A stretch of DNA of 64,000 nucleotides, from the NCBI GenBank assembly GCA_903824785.1, contig CAIJYD010000024.1, positions 1-64,000 on the forward strand, in the 5' to 3' direction. A program made the translations under genes and the position numbers. This document shows, piece after piece, positions 25,427 through 33,636 of this stretch. The stretch comes from an uncultured Bacteroidota bacterium. Its GTDB lineage: Bacteria; Bacteroidota; Bacteroidia; Bacteroidales; VadinHA17. The stretch's first letter is position 1, and the number at the start of each line of letters is the position of its first letter. Below the pieces are notes generated by a model. It saw only the letters and a list, made by a program, of their open reading frames with translations, was not told where the DNA came from and did no database searches.

Positions 25427-26266
25427 CTAACTGAAGCTTCCTGACAGGTATTCTTTTGTAAGCTGTTTTTTAGGATTTTTAAAGAATTCCTCAGTAGGAC
25501 CGGATTCAATTATTTTTCCAAGGTACATAAAGACAATATGGTCGGCTATCCGGCGGGCTTGCCGAAGGGTATGCGTTACAAGTATGATAGTGTATTTCTC
25601 CCTGAGTTTAATGAACAGTTCCTCAATTTTTTTGGTAGAGAGCGGATCGAGGGCAGAAGTAGCTTCATCACCAAGAATATATTCCGGTTCGATGGCGAGG
25701 CCTCTGGCCAGGCATAACCTCTGCTGCTGACCAATGGACAATCTTGATGCTGAAGTACGAATTCTGTCTCTTACTTCATCCCACAGACCTACATACTGAA
25801 GATACTGGATAACTGTCTGATTAAGAGCCTTCCTTCTTTTAATTCCATGAATACGGGGTCCGTATGCCACGTTGTCGAATATCGACATAGGCAATGGACA
25901 TGGCCTCTGAGCCAGCAATCCCATTTTTTTCCGGGTATCTATGACATTAACACCGGGGCTGTAAATATTTTCATCGTCGACAAAGACCTTACCACTGATT
26001 TTTACTTCAGGTGTTTCGTCGTGCATACGGTTGAGTGTTTTCAGAAATGTCGATTTGCCACATCCTGAAGGCCCGATAATACAGGTAATGCTTTTCTCAG
26101 GTATGGTGAGGTTGATGTCTTTTAAGATATGGTGATCTTCAATATAGACATCGAGATGCTCAATCTTAATGGATTGATTATTAATTACTTTTTTCAGAAG
26201 CGTTGGTTCTTTCATCTCAATGACAGAATTATCAGGTATTAGAGCCATTTGTTGGGTTATCATCAT
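25427..26266 (-). CDS. pstB: PstB-like ABC transporter ATPase (oxyanion uptake)
   Basis: ATP-binding subunit of a phosphate-type ABC importer. Walker A IGPSGCGKSTFLKTLNRMHD, Q-loop region MGLLAQRPCPLPMSIFDN, signature SRLSIGQQQRLCLARGLA (canonical LSGGQ has one change), Walker B ILGDEATSALDP (the family usually has L-L-D-E-P), H-loop VTHTLRQARRIADH. The overall PstB likeness (TLNRMHD, PMSIFDNVAYGPRIHG) is clear. A roughly 30-residue N-terminal extension precedes the domain; the second Met is also a possible start. It overlaps pstA by one base (TGATG) and is 49 bp from cysH. Context suggests sulfate as cargo rather than phosphate; this is inference. Confidence 0.9.
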   Translation of the reverse strand: MMITQQMALIPDNSVIEMKEPTLLKKVINNQSIKIEHLDVYIEDHHILKDINLTIPEKSITCIIGPSGCGKSTFLKTLNRMHDETPEVKISGKVFVDDENIYSPGVNVIDTRKKMGLLAQRPCPLPMSIFDNVAYGPRIHGIKRRKALNQTVIQYLQYVGLWDEVRDRIRTSASRLSIGQQQRLCLARGLAIEPEYILGDEATSALDPLSTKKIEELFIKLREKYTIILVTHTLRQARRIADHIVFMYLGKIIESGPTEEFFKNPKKQLTKEYLSGSFS

Positions 26267-27105
26267 CAGATTTTGTGTTTTGAAAATTTGGAACTAAAGT
26301 ACCTTGCCGAAAAACTCAGGATAAGGATCATCACGGTAAGGATGATTGCAGAGGCATAGGCACGGTTCTGAACCTCTTCCACAGGACTTCCGAGCTGGAA
26401 AAAGATTGAAAGGGGCAGTGTTGCGGCAGGAGAGCTGAGTGAGTCAGGGATGTTGTCAGTATATCCTGCTGTAAACAGGACAGTTGCAGCATCACCTATT
26501 CCTCTCCCAATGGCAAGCAATATTGCAGTTATCAAACCGGGGATAAGCTGCTTCAGAATAACCTTTATCATTTCATATTTAGTAGCACCCAGCGATAACA
26601 ATGCATCGGGAAGATCGCGGGAAAGCAGACGGGTTACCTCATCGAGCGAACGCATCATAAGTGGCATGATCAGCATTGCAACAGTTATTATTCCTCCTAA
26701 TAAAGAAGCCCGGATGCCAAGATAAATCATCAGGGCAAAGCCGAAAGCTCCGTAAACAATTGATGGTACGCCGAAAAGAATGTCAAGTGAAAAGCGGATA
26801 ATACTTGCGAACAAAGATTTCGCAGGAAGATAGAAATTGATATACATTACAAGCGGAACACTTATTACTGTGCTAATTGCAAGAGCTCCGAAGATAATAT
26901 AAAGTGATCCGATTATTGCATTCAGGACTCCGCCTTCCTTTCCGAGATAAAAACCACCACCGGGGACTTTTGTAACCATATCCAGTGTAAGAGCAGGCAA
27001 TCCTCTGTAAAAAACGGTTCCTATTATATAAACAAGAACGCCAAGTATGATCATCGCTGTGAGGATCATGATTATTTTAAATATTTTTTCTTCAATATAC
27101 TTCAT
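26266..27105 (-). CDS. pstA: PstA-like ABC transporter permease
   Basis: Inner-membrane permease of the phosphate-type importer, 279 residues with about six hydrophobic segments starting with IMILTAMIILGVLVYIIGTV. The cytoplasmic coupling loop SLGATKYEMIKVILKQLIPG is visible, followed by AIGRGIGDAATVLFTAGY, where classical PstA has a G-E-T-A-P-L-L-F-T-A pattern; the conserved Glu is Asp here and the Pro is Thr. This may point to a different oxyanion or just to lineage. It pairs with PstC (25 bp upstream). Confidence 0.88.
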   Translation of the reverse strand: MKYIEEKIFKIIMILTAMIILGVLVYIIGTVFYRGLPALTLDMVTKVPGGGFYLGKEGGVLNAIIGSLYIIFGALAISTVISVPLVMYINFYLPAKSLFASIIRFSLDILFGVPSIVYGAFGFALMIYLGIRASLLGGIITVAMLIMPLMMRSLDEVTRLLSRDLPDALLSLGATKYEMIKVILKQLIPGLITAILLAIGRGIGDAATVLFTAGYTDNIPDSLSSPAATLPLSIFFQLGSPVEEVQNRAYASAIILTVMILILSFSARYFSSKFSKHKI

Positions 27106-27130
27106 AATGAGCTAAAAACAGGACAAATAA

Positions 27131-28030
27131 TTATGAGAACTGATACCTTTTTTCAATCTGATTGAGAGTAAACCTTGAAAGGCCGTTAAATAACACTACT
27201 ATTATGAAGAGCAGGAAAGCTGAGAACATCAGAGCTGATTCATAACTTGGCATAGAAAGCATTTCGCCGTAGTTATTTGCGATAAGAGCGGGCAGGGGAT
27301 AGCAGGCATCAAAGACGGAATGTGGAATCTGGGTAATATTACCGCAAACCATTAGTACTGCCATTGTTTCACCAAAAGCTCTTGAGAGAGCAAGGACAAC
27401 TGCAGCGATGATTCCGGGGAATGATTTTCTCAGTATAACTTTCTTAACAGTCTGCCATTTGGTGGCTCCCAGACTTAAAGAGGCATCGGTCATTGCCTGT
27501 GGAATGGAACGGAATACTTCAACCATTATACTGATTAAAAGCGGAATGATCATTACAGCCAGAACAATGCCTCCGGCCAGAACGGTATAACCTGTGGAGA
27601 ACTCAACAAACCGGGGAGCTATTTTTCCGGCTATGAGCGGAACTACAGTTAAAGTACCCCATACTCCATATATTACAGGAGGTATGCCGGAGAGAAGATC
27701 AATTACCGGTTCAAAAAGCCGGCGGACTGTTCTGGAAGCATATGAGTTGAGATAGATACTTGTGAGGATAGAAAAAGGAAGGGCAATAATTATCGCAATA
27801 AGTGAAACATAAAGGGTACTGAGGATAAAAGGGAGAAACCCGAAATCGCCTTTAAAAGGTTTCCAGTTACTCGAGGAGAGCAATACCCAGAGGTTCTTCT
27901 CTTTCATAATCGGGAATGCTTTTAAAAAGAGGCTTATCCCTATCACAAGAAGAAGAAGAAGAGTAAAAATGGCTATCAGGACCATTAAATATCTGGCAGT
28001 TTTGTCTTTTATAACTCTTAACCTACGCAT
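27131..28030 (-). CDS. pstC: PstC-like ABC transporter permease
   Basis: Second inner-membrane permease (299 residues) of the same importer. N-terminal TM segment LMVLIAIFTLLLLLVIGISL, a periplasmic stretch, then a permease core with GIPPVIYGVWGTL, coupling loop SLGATKWQTVKKVILRKSFPG and ALSRAFGETMAVLMVCGN, a good match to the PstC consensus. Four bp separate it from pstS. Together with PstA it would form the heterodimeric channel. Confidence 0.9.
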   Translation of the reverse strand: MRRLRVIKDKTARYLMVLIAIFTLLLLLVIGISLFLKAFPIMKEKNLWVLLSSSNWKPFKGDFGFLPFILSTLYVSLIAIIIALPFSILTSIYLNSYASRTVRRLFEPVIDLLSGIPPVIYGVWGTLTVVPLIAGKIAPRFVEFSTGYTVLAGGIVLAVMIIPLLISIMVEVFRSIPQAMTDASLSLGATKWQTVKKVILRKSFPGIIAAVVLALSRAFGETMAVLMVCGNITQIPHSVFDACYPLPALIANNYGEMLSMPSYESALMFSAFLLFIIVVLFNGLSRFTLNQIEKRYQFS

Positions 28031-28034
28031 ATTT

Positions 28035-29030
28035 TTACTGTAACTTCTTTAGTTCGGACAATAACTTTTCTTTCGGGAGGGATATGTAACCGGCTTCATT
28101 AACGAATCTCTGCCCGTCAGATAAGACCCACCTGATAAATTCTGTCACTGTTTTGTTATTTTTAGGATTACCTTTCAGAACAAGAAAGAGCTCTCTTGCA
28201 GGAGGAGAGGGATATTTTCCTGAGGCAATTGCAGCTATCAGATCATTCATTGAATTATAAAAGTTCTCATCATTGTCGATCTTGCCGTTTCCGTTGAGAT
28301 CAACAGGTATAACCTTTATTCCTTTAAGCAGTTGCTTCGTTGCAGCATCATAAGCATAGCCGATATTATTAAATCCTATCCCAAGAGGGTCGTTTTTAAT
28401 TGCCTGTGCCAGCCCGGGATCACCAAAAACTCCTATCCCCAGCAGGTCTTCCTGCTTTTTATCAAAGAATTTTGCCCAGATCTCAGCAGCTCCGCAGGCA
28501 TCTGACCGTGTGTAAATATGAATCGGTGATTTTGATTTAGCCCCGAATGCCTGGGCCCAGGTTGTGTACCTGCCTGTTATCCAGATATCATTACCAACCT
28601 CTCTTCTTAAACCTCTTGTCATAATATCGTTCAGGGCAGGATTTTTATCACTTATAACAGCCACAACAGCATCTTTTGTTACCGCAATCGGGTAAGCTCC
28701 GTTTTTGAGCTCTTCGGGATATATTTCGCGCGAGACCATACCCATTTCCACCATTCCGTTAAGTGCATCAGAGATACCTTTTCCTGCACCACCCGCAGAG
28801 ATATCAAAACGCACTCCGGGATATGTTTTTTTATACTCATCGGCCCATTTTATTACCATTGGGTAAAGGGCAAAAGCACCAGAGATGCTTATCTGGCCGG
28901 ACCTCTTTTCCTGGCTGTAAGATTTTGGAACTGAGACTGTACAGGTAAGAATAAGAACGAGAAGAAAAGTATTGTTTATAAATTTCATTATGCCCTTTGA
29001 TACTGACGATATGATAATAGCTCTTTTCAT
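28035..29030 (-). CDS. pstS: PstS-like periplasmic oxyanion-binding protein
   Basis: Substrate-binding protein of the phosphate-type importer, 331 residues. The signal peptide is best explained by a start at Met15 (28988), giving MKFINNTFLLVLILTCTVS and cleavage near residue 40. The PBP domain begins ISGAFALYPMVIKWADEY (49-66). Anion-site motifs deviate from phosphate binders: the usual STT/ATF after SG reads AFA, and the Arg-x-x-Gly-Ser-Gly-Thr loop reads RSDACGAAE (175-183). Residues 244-255 (DLNGNGKIDNDE) form a textbook EF-hand calcium loop, not a standard PstS feature. It heads a seven-gene minus-strand run ending in cysHDN, with no phoU or phoBR nearby. Sulfate (or another oxyanion) is the likely ligand by context; phosphate is not excluded. 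Confidence 0.85.
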   Translation of the reverse strand: MKRAIIISSVSKGIMKFINNTFLLVLILTCTVSVPKSYSQEKRSGQISISGAFALYPMVIKWADEYKKTYPGVRFDISAGGAGKGISDALNGMVEMGMVSREIYPEELKNGAYPIAVTKDAVVAVISDKNPALNDIMTRGLRREVGNDIWITGRYTTWAQAFGAKSKSPIHIYTRSDACGAAEIWAKFFDKKQEDLLGIGVFGDPGLAQAIKNDPLGIGFNNIGYAYDAATKQLLKGIKVIPVDLNGNGKIDNDENFYNSMNDLIAAIASGKYPSPPARELFLVLKGNPKNNKTVTEFIRWVLSDGQRFVNEAGYISLPKEKLLSELKKLQ

Positions 29031-29431
29031 GGTTTTATGTTTACTTTCTCGGGCTTCAGAATAGAAATCTTGCTGATGCCCTGAGCAATAATAACTCCGT
29101 ATTATTTGATTTTTTATCTTTTCGTCAAAAGTAATTCAGCGAAAGGGATGATTCAGTAGTAATTATGCGATAAACAGATTGGTATTTATACATATATTTG
29201 TTTTGATAAGTTATTACAATTCAAGACAATTATTGATTGAATGCAAAAGCAGACATCTTTAGTTAACTAGTCAGCGGGTCAGTAGCTTTGTAAATATTTA
29301 ACCGGATAGTATTTATTAATAATATTACATTTAATCTGTTTCTCCTTGAATTTCTGGAAATGCATTGTTTTCAGTAGGGATTTTAACAGAATATGATTAA
29401 CTTTAAATAAGATTTATTACATACCAAACTC
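29031..29431. other. 400-bp divergent intergenic region, pstS / cysC
   Basis: AT-rich, no ORF and no riboswitch I can recognise. It must hold the promoters of both the pst-cys operon and cysC. A TATATTTG word on the plus strand at 29193-29200 resembles a -7 element but lacks a correctly spaced TTG and would leave a leader of about 225 nt. Confidence 0.5.
29126..29133 (-). promoter_or_regulatory. Candidate -7 element for the pst-cys operon
   Basis: The minus strand reads TACTTTTG, fitting the Bacteroidota TAnnTTTG consensus, about 95 bp upstream of the pstS start. No good TTG lies at the -33 position, so this is tentative. Confidence 0.3.
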
Positions 29432-29995
29432 ATGGTTAGCAAATCACTAAAAGAAAAATTTCTGAATCAGAAAGCAGTTGTATTATGGATGACCAGGCTT
29501 TCGGGTTCCGGGAAAACTACTCTGGCTGAAAATCTTGAAAGTGAATTGTTTTCAATGGGATATCTTGCACAAATTCTGGATGGTGATAATATGCGTTCCG
29601 GCATTAACAAAAATCTCGGATTTTCAGCAGAGGACAGAGAAGAAAACATAAGGCGTATTGCAGAAATTTCCAGGCTCTTTTTGAATTGCGGTTTAATTTG
29701 TATCAACAGCTTTATTAGTCCGACAAACAAGATCCGGGAAATGGCTAAGGATGTTATTGGCAGAGATAGTTTCATTGAAATTTTCCTTAATGCTCCTATT
29801 GAGATTTGTGAAAAAAGAGATGTGAAAGGGTTGTATAAAGCGGCAAGAGCAGGAAAGATTAAAAACTTTACAGGGATTGATTCTCCCTATGAAATCCCTA
29901 TGCATCCGGATATAGAAATTAATACCGGGGAGCTATCCGTTGAAGAATCAGTAGAAAAATGTATGAGAATAATTATTGAAAGGATAAGATCTTAA
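29432..29995 (+). CDS. cysC: Adenylylsulfate (APS) kinase
   Basis: Phosphorylates APS to PAPS. The 187-residue size and the motifs fit CysC: WMTRLSGSGKTTLAENLE (P-loop), LDGDNMRSGINKNLGFS, EDREENIRRIAEISRLF and NSFISPTNKIREMA, then GIDSPYEIPMHPDIEI. Oddities: the first Gly of the P-loop (usually G-L-S-G-S-G-K-T) is Arg22, encoded AGG, one base from GGG; and the usual SPY is SPT. These may lower activity or reflect a sequencing error. It is alone on the plus strand, divergent from the pst-cys operon, with a long leader region. Since CysH looks APS-type, PAPS may feed sulfotransferases instead. Confidence 0.93.
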   Translation: MVSKSLKEKFLNQKAVVLWMTRLSGSGKTTLAENLESELFSMGYLAQILDGDNMRSGINKNLGFSAEDREENIRRIAEISRLFLNCGLICINSFISPTNKIREMAKDVIGRDSFIEIFLNAPIEICEKRDVKGLYKAARAGKIKNFTGIDSPYEIPMHPDIEINTGELSVEESVEKCMRIIIERIRS

Positions 29996-30057
29996 GGAAA
30001 ATTCAAAGTTAAAAACATGAAAAAACTTTATCCGGACAGAACTTATAAAAGCCGGCA

Positions 30058-31506
30058 TTAACTGATCTCTGAATTGCCGATCTTCTTAATTTTCAGTAGA
30101 AGATCTTTCAGGTCATCCTCAGAGGTAACGGGATTGATTATTGTGAGCCTTATCCAAATTTTTCCATCTAGTTCGGTCTGCACTATATAAAATGAACCTT
30201 CCATGACGATTTTTGCCCTGATAACTGAATTAATCTGATTCAGGATAAGTTCATTGTAGCCTTCAGGGGCAAACCTCAGACAAACAATATTGCTCTCAGG
30301 TTCAACGGTCAGTTCGAGTTGACTGTCTGATTTTATTATCGTTGCGAGGCTTCGGGCCAGATCATATCTGCTGTCGATATATTCCCTGTAATAGCTGTTC
30401 CCATAATACTTCAGAGCAGTATAGGCAATAATGCCCAGTGCACTTTTGGTACATTCAATAGTTCGGATAGCACTGTTGTACCAGACATTATCCTGCGATT
30501 TCTGAAACAGGTAGGATGCTTTCTGGGCAAAAGTCTCAAACGATTTTTCGCCATCCCTGAACATTACCAGAGTATTGAGTGCAGGGACCAGAAGCATTTT
30601 GTGAAAATCGATAACAACGGAATCGGCTCTTTCAATCCCCGATATAAGTCCCTTATATTTATCGGAGAAGAGTACTCCCATACCATGAGCCCCATCAACA
30701 TGCATCCATAAATTATGCTTCTCACAGAAATCTGCAATTGTTTGAAGGTCATCGTAGGAGCCTGTTGCTGTAGAACACGAACTTGCAATAACTGAAATGA
30801 CTTTAATACCTCTCTTTTCGGCTTCGTTTTTAATCTCTTCAAGCAGATCTGTTCTCATTCTGAAATGCGAATCCACGGGCACTTTTATTGTCGATTCATA
30901 GCCTAATCCCATGATCTTAACATTTCTTCCAACGCTATAATGAGCCTGCTCAGATATCATATAACCAGGTCTTCTATTGTCCTTTACGCCCTCTTCCCAG
31001 ATATTATAATCTGTTTTTACCTGCCTGGCTGCAAGCATAGCTGTGAGGTTTCCTGCTGTTCCGCCATGTGTAAAGATGCCATCGTATTTCCCTGAGTATC
31101 CAATAATTGCCCCGAATCTGTTAACCACATTTTTTTCCAAAGCCATATTAACAGGCCCCATTTCGTAAATAGCTGCGCCATTGTTAAGAAGTGTTGTGCA
31201 GAATTGAGCCAGTACTGCAACCGGCAGGGGAGAGGTTACCTGATGACCGATGTAGTGAGGATGATGAAGATGGTTGGAACCTGAAATTACCCGTTTCAGG
31301 AAATCATTAAGCGGTTCATTTTCTCCGCCACCCGACTCAAATGAAAACATCTGAGCAAGCCTTTCAGGGTCATTCGATGGCAGAACCGGGATCTCTTTCC
31401 CGGACAATGCATCACCTAAATAGTCAGCTAACGTGTCAACAAGTTTATGCCCCTCCTTTCTGAATTCCTCAGGATTGAATGGCGAAGGTATTTTTGATTT
31501 ATTCAT
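30058..31506 (-). CDS. PLP-dependent amino-acid decarboxylase (group II)
   Basis: A 482-residue fold-type I pyridoxal-phosphate enzyme of the glutamate/aromatic/diaminobutyrate decarboxylase superfamily. Seen: HHPHYIGHQVTSPLP near 100, the PLP-contact segment THGGTAGNLTAMLAAR (about 145-160), HVDGAHGMG with the cofactor Asp (about 270-278) and the Schiff-base Lys in VIDFHKMLLVP (about 300). The C-terminal small domain ends in IWIRLTIINPVTSEDDL, as in this family. Substrate is not assignable by eye; diaminobutyrate, aspartate, tyrosine or glutamate are possible. The start is only 2 bp after the stop of the upstream HD-domain gene, so the two are co-transcribed. Confidence 0.85.
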   Translation of the reverse strand: MNKSKIPSPFNPEEFRKEGHKLVDTLADYLGDALSGKEIPVLPSNDPERLAQMFSFESGGGENEPLNDFLKRVISGSNHLHHPHYIGHQVTSPLPVAVLAQFCTTLLNNGAAIYEMGPVNMALEKNVVNRFGAIIGYSGKYDGIFTHGGTAGNLTAMLAARQVKTDYNIWEEGVKDNRRPGYMISEQAHYSVGRNVKIMGLGYESTIKVPVDSHFRMRTDLLEEIKNEAEKRGIKVISVIASSCSTATGSYDDLQTIADFCEKHNLWMHVDGAHGMGVLFSDKYKGLISGIERADSVVIDFHKMLLVPALNTLVMFRDGEKSFETFAQKASYLFQKSQDNVWYNSAIRTIECTKSALGIIAYTALKYYGNSYYREYIDSRYDLARSLATIIKSDSQLELTVEPESNIVCLRFAPEGYNELILNQINSVIRAKIVMEGSFYIVQTELDGKIWIRLTIINPVTSEDDLKDLLLKIKKIGNSEIS

Positions 31507-31508
31507 AT

Positions 31509-32333
31509 TTATTCAAATAATTCTGATTTCAGCTCATCGAAAAACCGCTTTATTATCTTATCGTGATGGTCATACCCCTTATTCATTAAGAAATCAGTTA
31601 ATGAATGGTTTTTACAGATAAGATTATTGAGCAGCTCAATAGCACCGCAATAACCTGATGGATGCTGACTTCCAAAGGTATAAGTTGTGGCCTGTTCATT
31701 GTATTCATTGAAGAAATTCCCGAGAATTTCGAATCTTGTTTTGTGTTTCATGATAAGGTCACCTGAAAAATCATAAGATATTCTGAAGTTTTCAAACCGT
31801 TTACGGGCATTTTTAATTACAAGGTGTCCAAGTTCAGAAGGATTGATACCTCTCATGAGATATATCTCTGAATACCTGTATATTCCTGCGAACCCGAAAG
31901 CATCAAGATCATCGGCAACGGAAAGAACAGAGGGAAGGTTGTGTTTCCCTGAAAAAGTTTTGTATTCTTTGTTGTCATGATTTTCGATAGCCTCCAGAAC
32001 ATCGACCCAGTCAGCTGTTCTGAGACTGTTTTTTTCAAGAAACCCGGTACATATTTCCCTGCTGTGATGGCCATGTATGATTCCCCTGTCTACCGACATT
32101 CCGATGTCGTGGAGGTAGCAGGCAATTATCAATCCGGAAGGGGAGAACGAATCATCTATCAGCTGTTTATCACTCAGTAATAAAGCGAGTTCCTTTGCAT
32201 ATCTCCACACTCTCCGGTGGTGGTCAATGCCATGTGAATAGAGAGATTTTTCATCATAAACAGTTTTGAAAAAATCCTCCAGAATTTTTTTATAACTGTT
32301 TTCAGCGAATTCTATTGAAACATTAAGATTCAT
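31509..32333 (-). CDS. HD-domain phosphohydrolase
   Basis: Metal-dependent HD superfamily protein of 274 residues. Ligands seen in order: HGIDHHRRVWRYA (first His), IIACYLHDIGMSV (the HD pair), HGHHSREICTGFL, NHDNKEY and a late Asp in SVADDLDAFG. This order fits soluble HD hydrolases acting on nucleotides or similar phosphates; no partner domain (GGDEF, ACT, TGS) is attached. It is the first gene of a two-gene operon with the PLP decarboxylase; a linked function is unknown. An intrinsic terminator isolates it from the gene upstream. Confidence 0.75.
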   Translation of the reverse strand: MNLNVSIEFAENSYKKILEDFFKTVYDEKSLYSHGIDHHRRVWRYAKELALLLSDKQLIDDSFSPSGLIIACYLHDIGMSVDRGIIHGHHSREICTGFLEKNSLRTADWVDVLEAIENHDNKEYKTFSGKHNLPSVLSVADDLDAFGFAGIYRYSEIYLMRGINPSELGHLVIKNARKRFENFRISYDFSGDLIMKHKTRFEILGNFFNEYNEQATTYTFGSQHPSGYCGAIELLNNLICKNHSLTDFLMNKGYDHHDKIIKRFFDELKSELFE

Positions 32334-32341
32334 TATGGGTT

Positions 32342-32375
32342 AAAAAAAAAGCAAAAGAACACGCCTTTTGCTTTT
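32342..32375 (-). terminator. Intrinsic terminator after the 81-residue protein gene
   Basis: On the minus strand a 10-bp stem (32365-32374 with 32348-32357) and a 7-nt loop are followed by nine T. Strong and well placed between the small gene and the HD operon. Confidence 0.85.
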
Positions 32376-32397
32376 GAACTGGTAGACAGATACTTAA

Positions 32398-32643
32398 TTA
32401 GTAGTTGATCATTTTCTTAGCTAAATCGAGTATCGTAGTGTCATCAAATGTAACAATACCTCCATCAGGTCCCTGTTCAAAATGAATTCCGACGCTTTGC
32501 CCCTTGTCAAAATTTCTCCCTCCGAAGTAGTTTCTGACTGTCTCTTCATTCAGATCCAGTTTTTCTGCAATCTGTCTCATACTACCGGAGGGCAACTGGT
32601 CTTTGATCTTCCGGAGTTCATTAAAGGTGATTGTTTTATCCAT
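32398..32643 (-). CDS. Small conserved Bacteroidota protein, possible DNA-binding
   Basis: 81 residues. The N-terminal half (about 5-42) reads like a helix-turn-helix: SGSMRQIAEKLDLNEETVRN with a following YFGG, resembling the first helices of Xre/LacI-type domains. The second half has GIHFEQGPDGGIVTFDDTT, probably a beta-hairpin, and ends in a short helix. I recognise the type as a small protein common in Bacteroidota but know of no assigned function. It has its own terminator and an upstream gap of about 160 bp, so it is probably an independent, perhaps well-expressed, transcript. Confidence 0.65.
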   Translation of the reverse strand: MDKTITFNELRKIKDQLPSGSMRQIAEKLDLNEETVRNYFGGRNFDKGQSVGIHFEQGPDGGIVTFDDTTILDLAKKMINY

Positions 32644-32804
32644 CTTAATCTAGGGTTATTTGTAAATATTGTAGTTTAAATCACATCAAAAACTCAAAGT
32701 TAATTAATAAATAGATAACATGAAAGGTGAATTTAACAATTTTGTAATAATGTTTTTCACTCTCTTCCTCCCGGAGGTGGATTTATTGGAATTGTTCCGG
32801 TCTG

Positions 32805-33560
32805 TCAGAGTTTTTTCATAAGTTCAAGAAATAACTCAAGTCCCTTTTTTTTCTCTTCATTGAATTCATAATCAATATTTTCGGTAAGATATTTCTTTAA
32901 TACAATATCGGTTATGTTTCCGGCTTTACTGAATTTTTTAACGACTGCTTCGATATTCTTTACACCTTTCCCGAGAGCCATATTGAACTCATCAATAAAT
33001 TCCTTGTCGAGTTTTTTGTTAGCAGTCCAGCATGCAAAAACAAAAGGGAGACCTGAGAATGCTTTCCATTCGAGTGCCAGGTCAATTTTGTGTCTGAAGC
33101 TGTTCTCGTATTCAAAACATTGATCACCAATCAGAACTACTGCTTCAGTGCGGCCAATATTAATAAAATCGAATCCTTTTGAGGTATTATTCCATCTGTA
33201 TTCGTTTTTCCACATGTTTTTGGCAAGTACCTTTGCGAGTGTTACAGAAGATCTCGACCGGTAGTCGAGGTGAATGGTCTCAATCTCTCCGAACCGACAA
33301 TTACTCAGAAGCATTACAGTTCTGACATTCCCGTTAGCCCCAATGCAATAATCACTTATGATATGGTATTCTTTCAGCTGAGGCAGTACTGCAACAGGAA
33401 TGAGGCCTATATCAACTTTGCCGCCAATAAGTTTTGCTGCGCAATCGGCCGGATGGTCGGTTTCAAGAATGACCCTGTTTTTTATGCCGCTTTCTGTAAG
33501 TCCGTAAATAAACGGATAGGTATTTGCATATTTAACGGCTGAAATCCTGATTTTCTCCAT
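32805..33560 (-). CDS. mqnA: Chorismate dehydratase MqnA (futalosine menaquinone pathway)
   Basis: Removes water from chorismate to make 3-enolpyruvyl-benzoate, the first step of the futalosine route to menaquinone. The 251-residue periplasmic-binding-protein-like fold without signal peptide is typical. Seen: ISAVKYANTYPFIYGL at the N-terminus, the segment VDIGLIPVAVLPQL (about 50-63), SDYCIGANGNVRTVMLLSN (about 69-87, the CIGANG motif) and LDYRSRSSVTLAKVLAK. MqnB/C/D are not in the window. Divergent from purB with a 76-bp promoter region. It implies an organism that makes menaquinone without the classical Men route. Confidence 0.88.
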   Translation of the reverse strand: MEKIRISAVKYANTYPFIYGLTESGIKNRVILETDHPADCAAKLIGGKVDIGLIPVAVLPQLKEYHIISDYCIGANGNVRTVMLLSNCRFGEIETIHLDYRSRSSVTLAKVLAKNMWKNEYRWNNTSKGFDFINIGRTEAVVLIGDQCFEYENSFRHKIDLALEWKAFSGLPFVFACWTANKKLDKEFIDEFNMALGKGVKNIEAVVKKFSKAGNITDIVLKKYLTENIDYEFNEEKKKGLELFLELMKKL

Positions 33561-33578
33561 ACTCTTTTTTTACATCTT

Positions 33579-33595
33579 CAAAAGTACTACTTTTG
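33579..33595. promoter_or_regulatory. Back-to-back TACTTTTG elements between mqnA and purB
   Basis: A perfect 17-bp palindrome (CAAAAGTA-C-TACTTTTG) places a TAnnTTTG -7 element on each strand, about 40 bp before purB ATG and about 20 bp before mqnA ATG. Clear TTG -33 elements are missing at the right distance. It is either a divergent promoter pair or an operator. Confidence 0.4.
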
Positions 33596-33636
33596 TACAT
33601 AACAGCAGAACAAATGAAAACTCAATCTGATTAATA

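Noticed and set aside
29193-29200. TATATTTG as the cysC promoter
   Set aside because: No TTG at the correct distance, and it would give a leader of about 225 nt without structure I recognise.
29031-29431. SAM or other sulfur riboswitch upstream of the cys genes
   Set aside because: I could not find a conserved core or a convincing multi-stem fold by eye.
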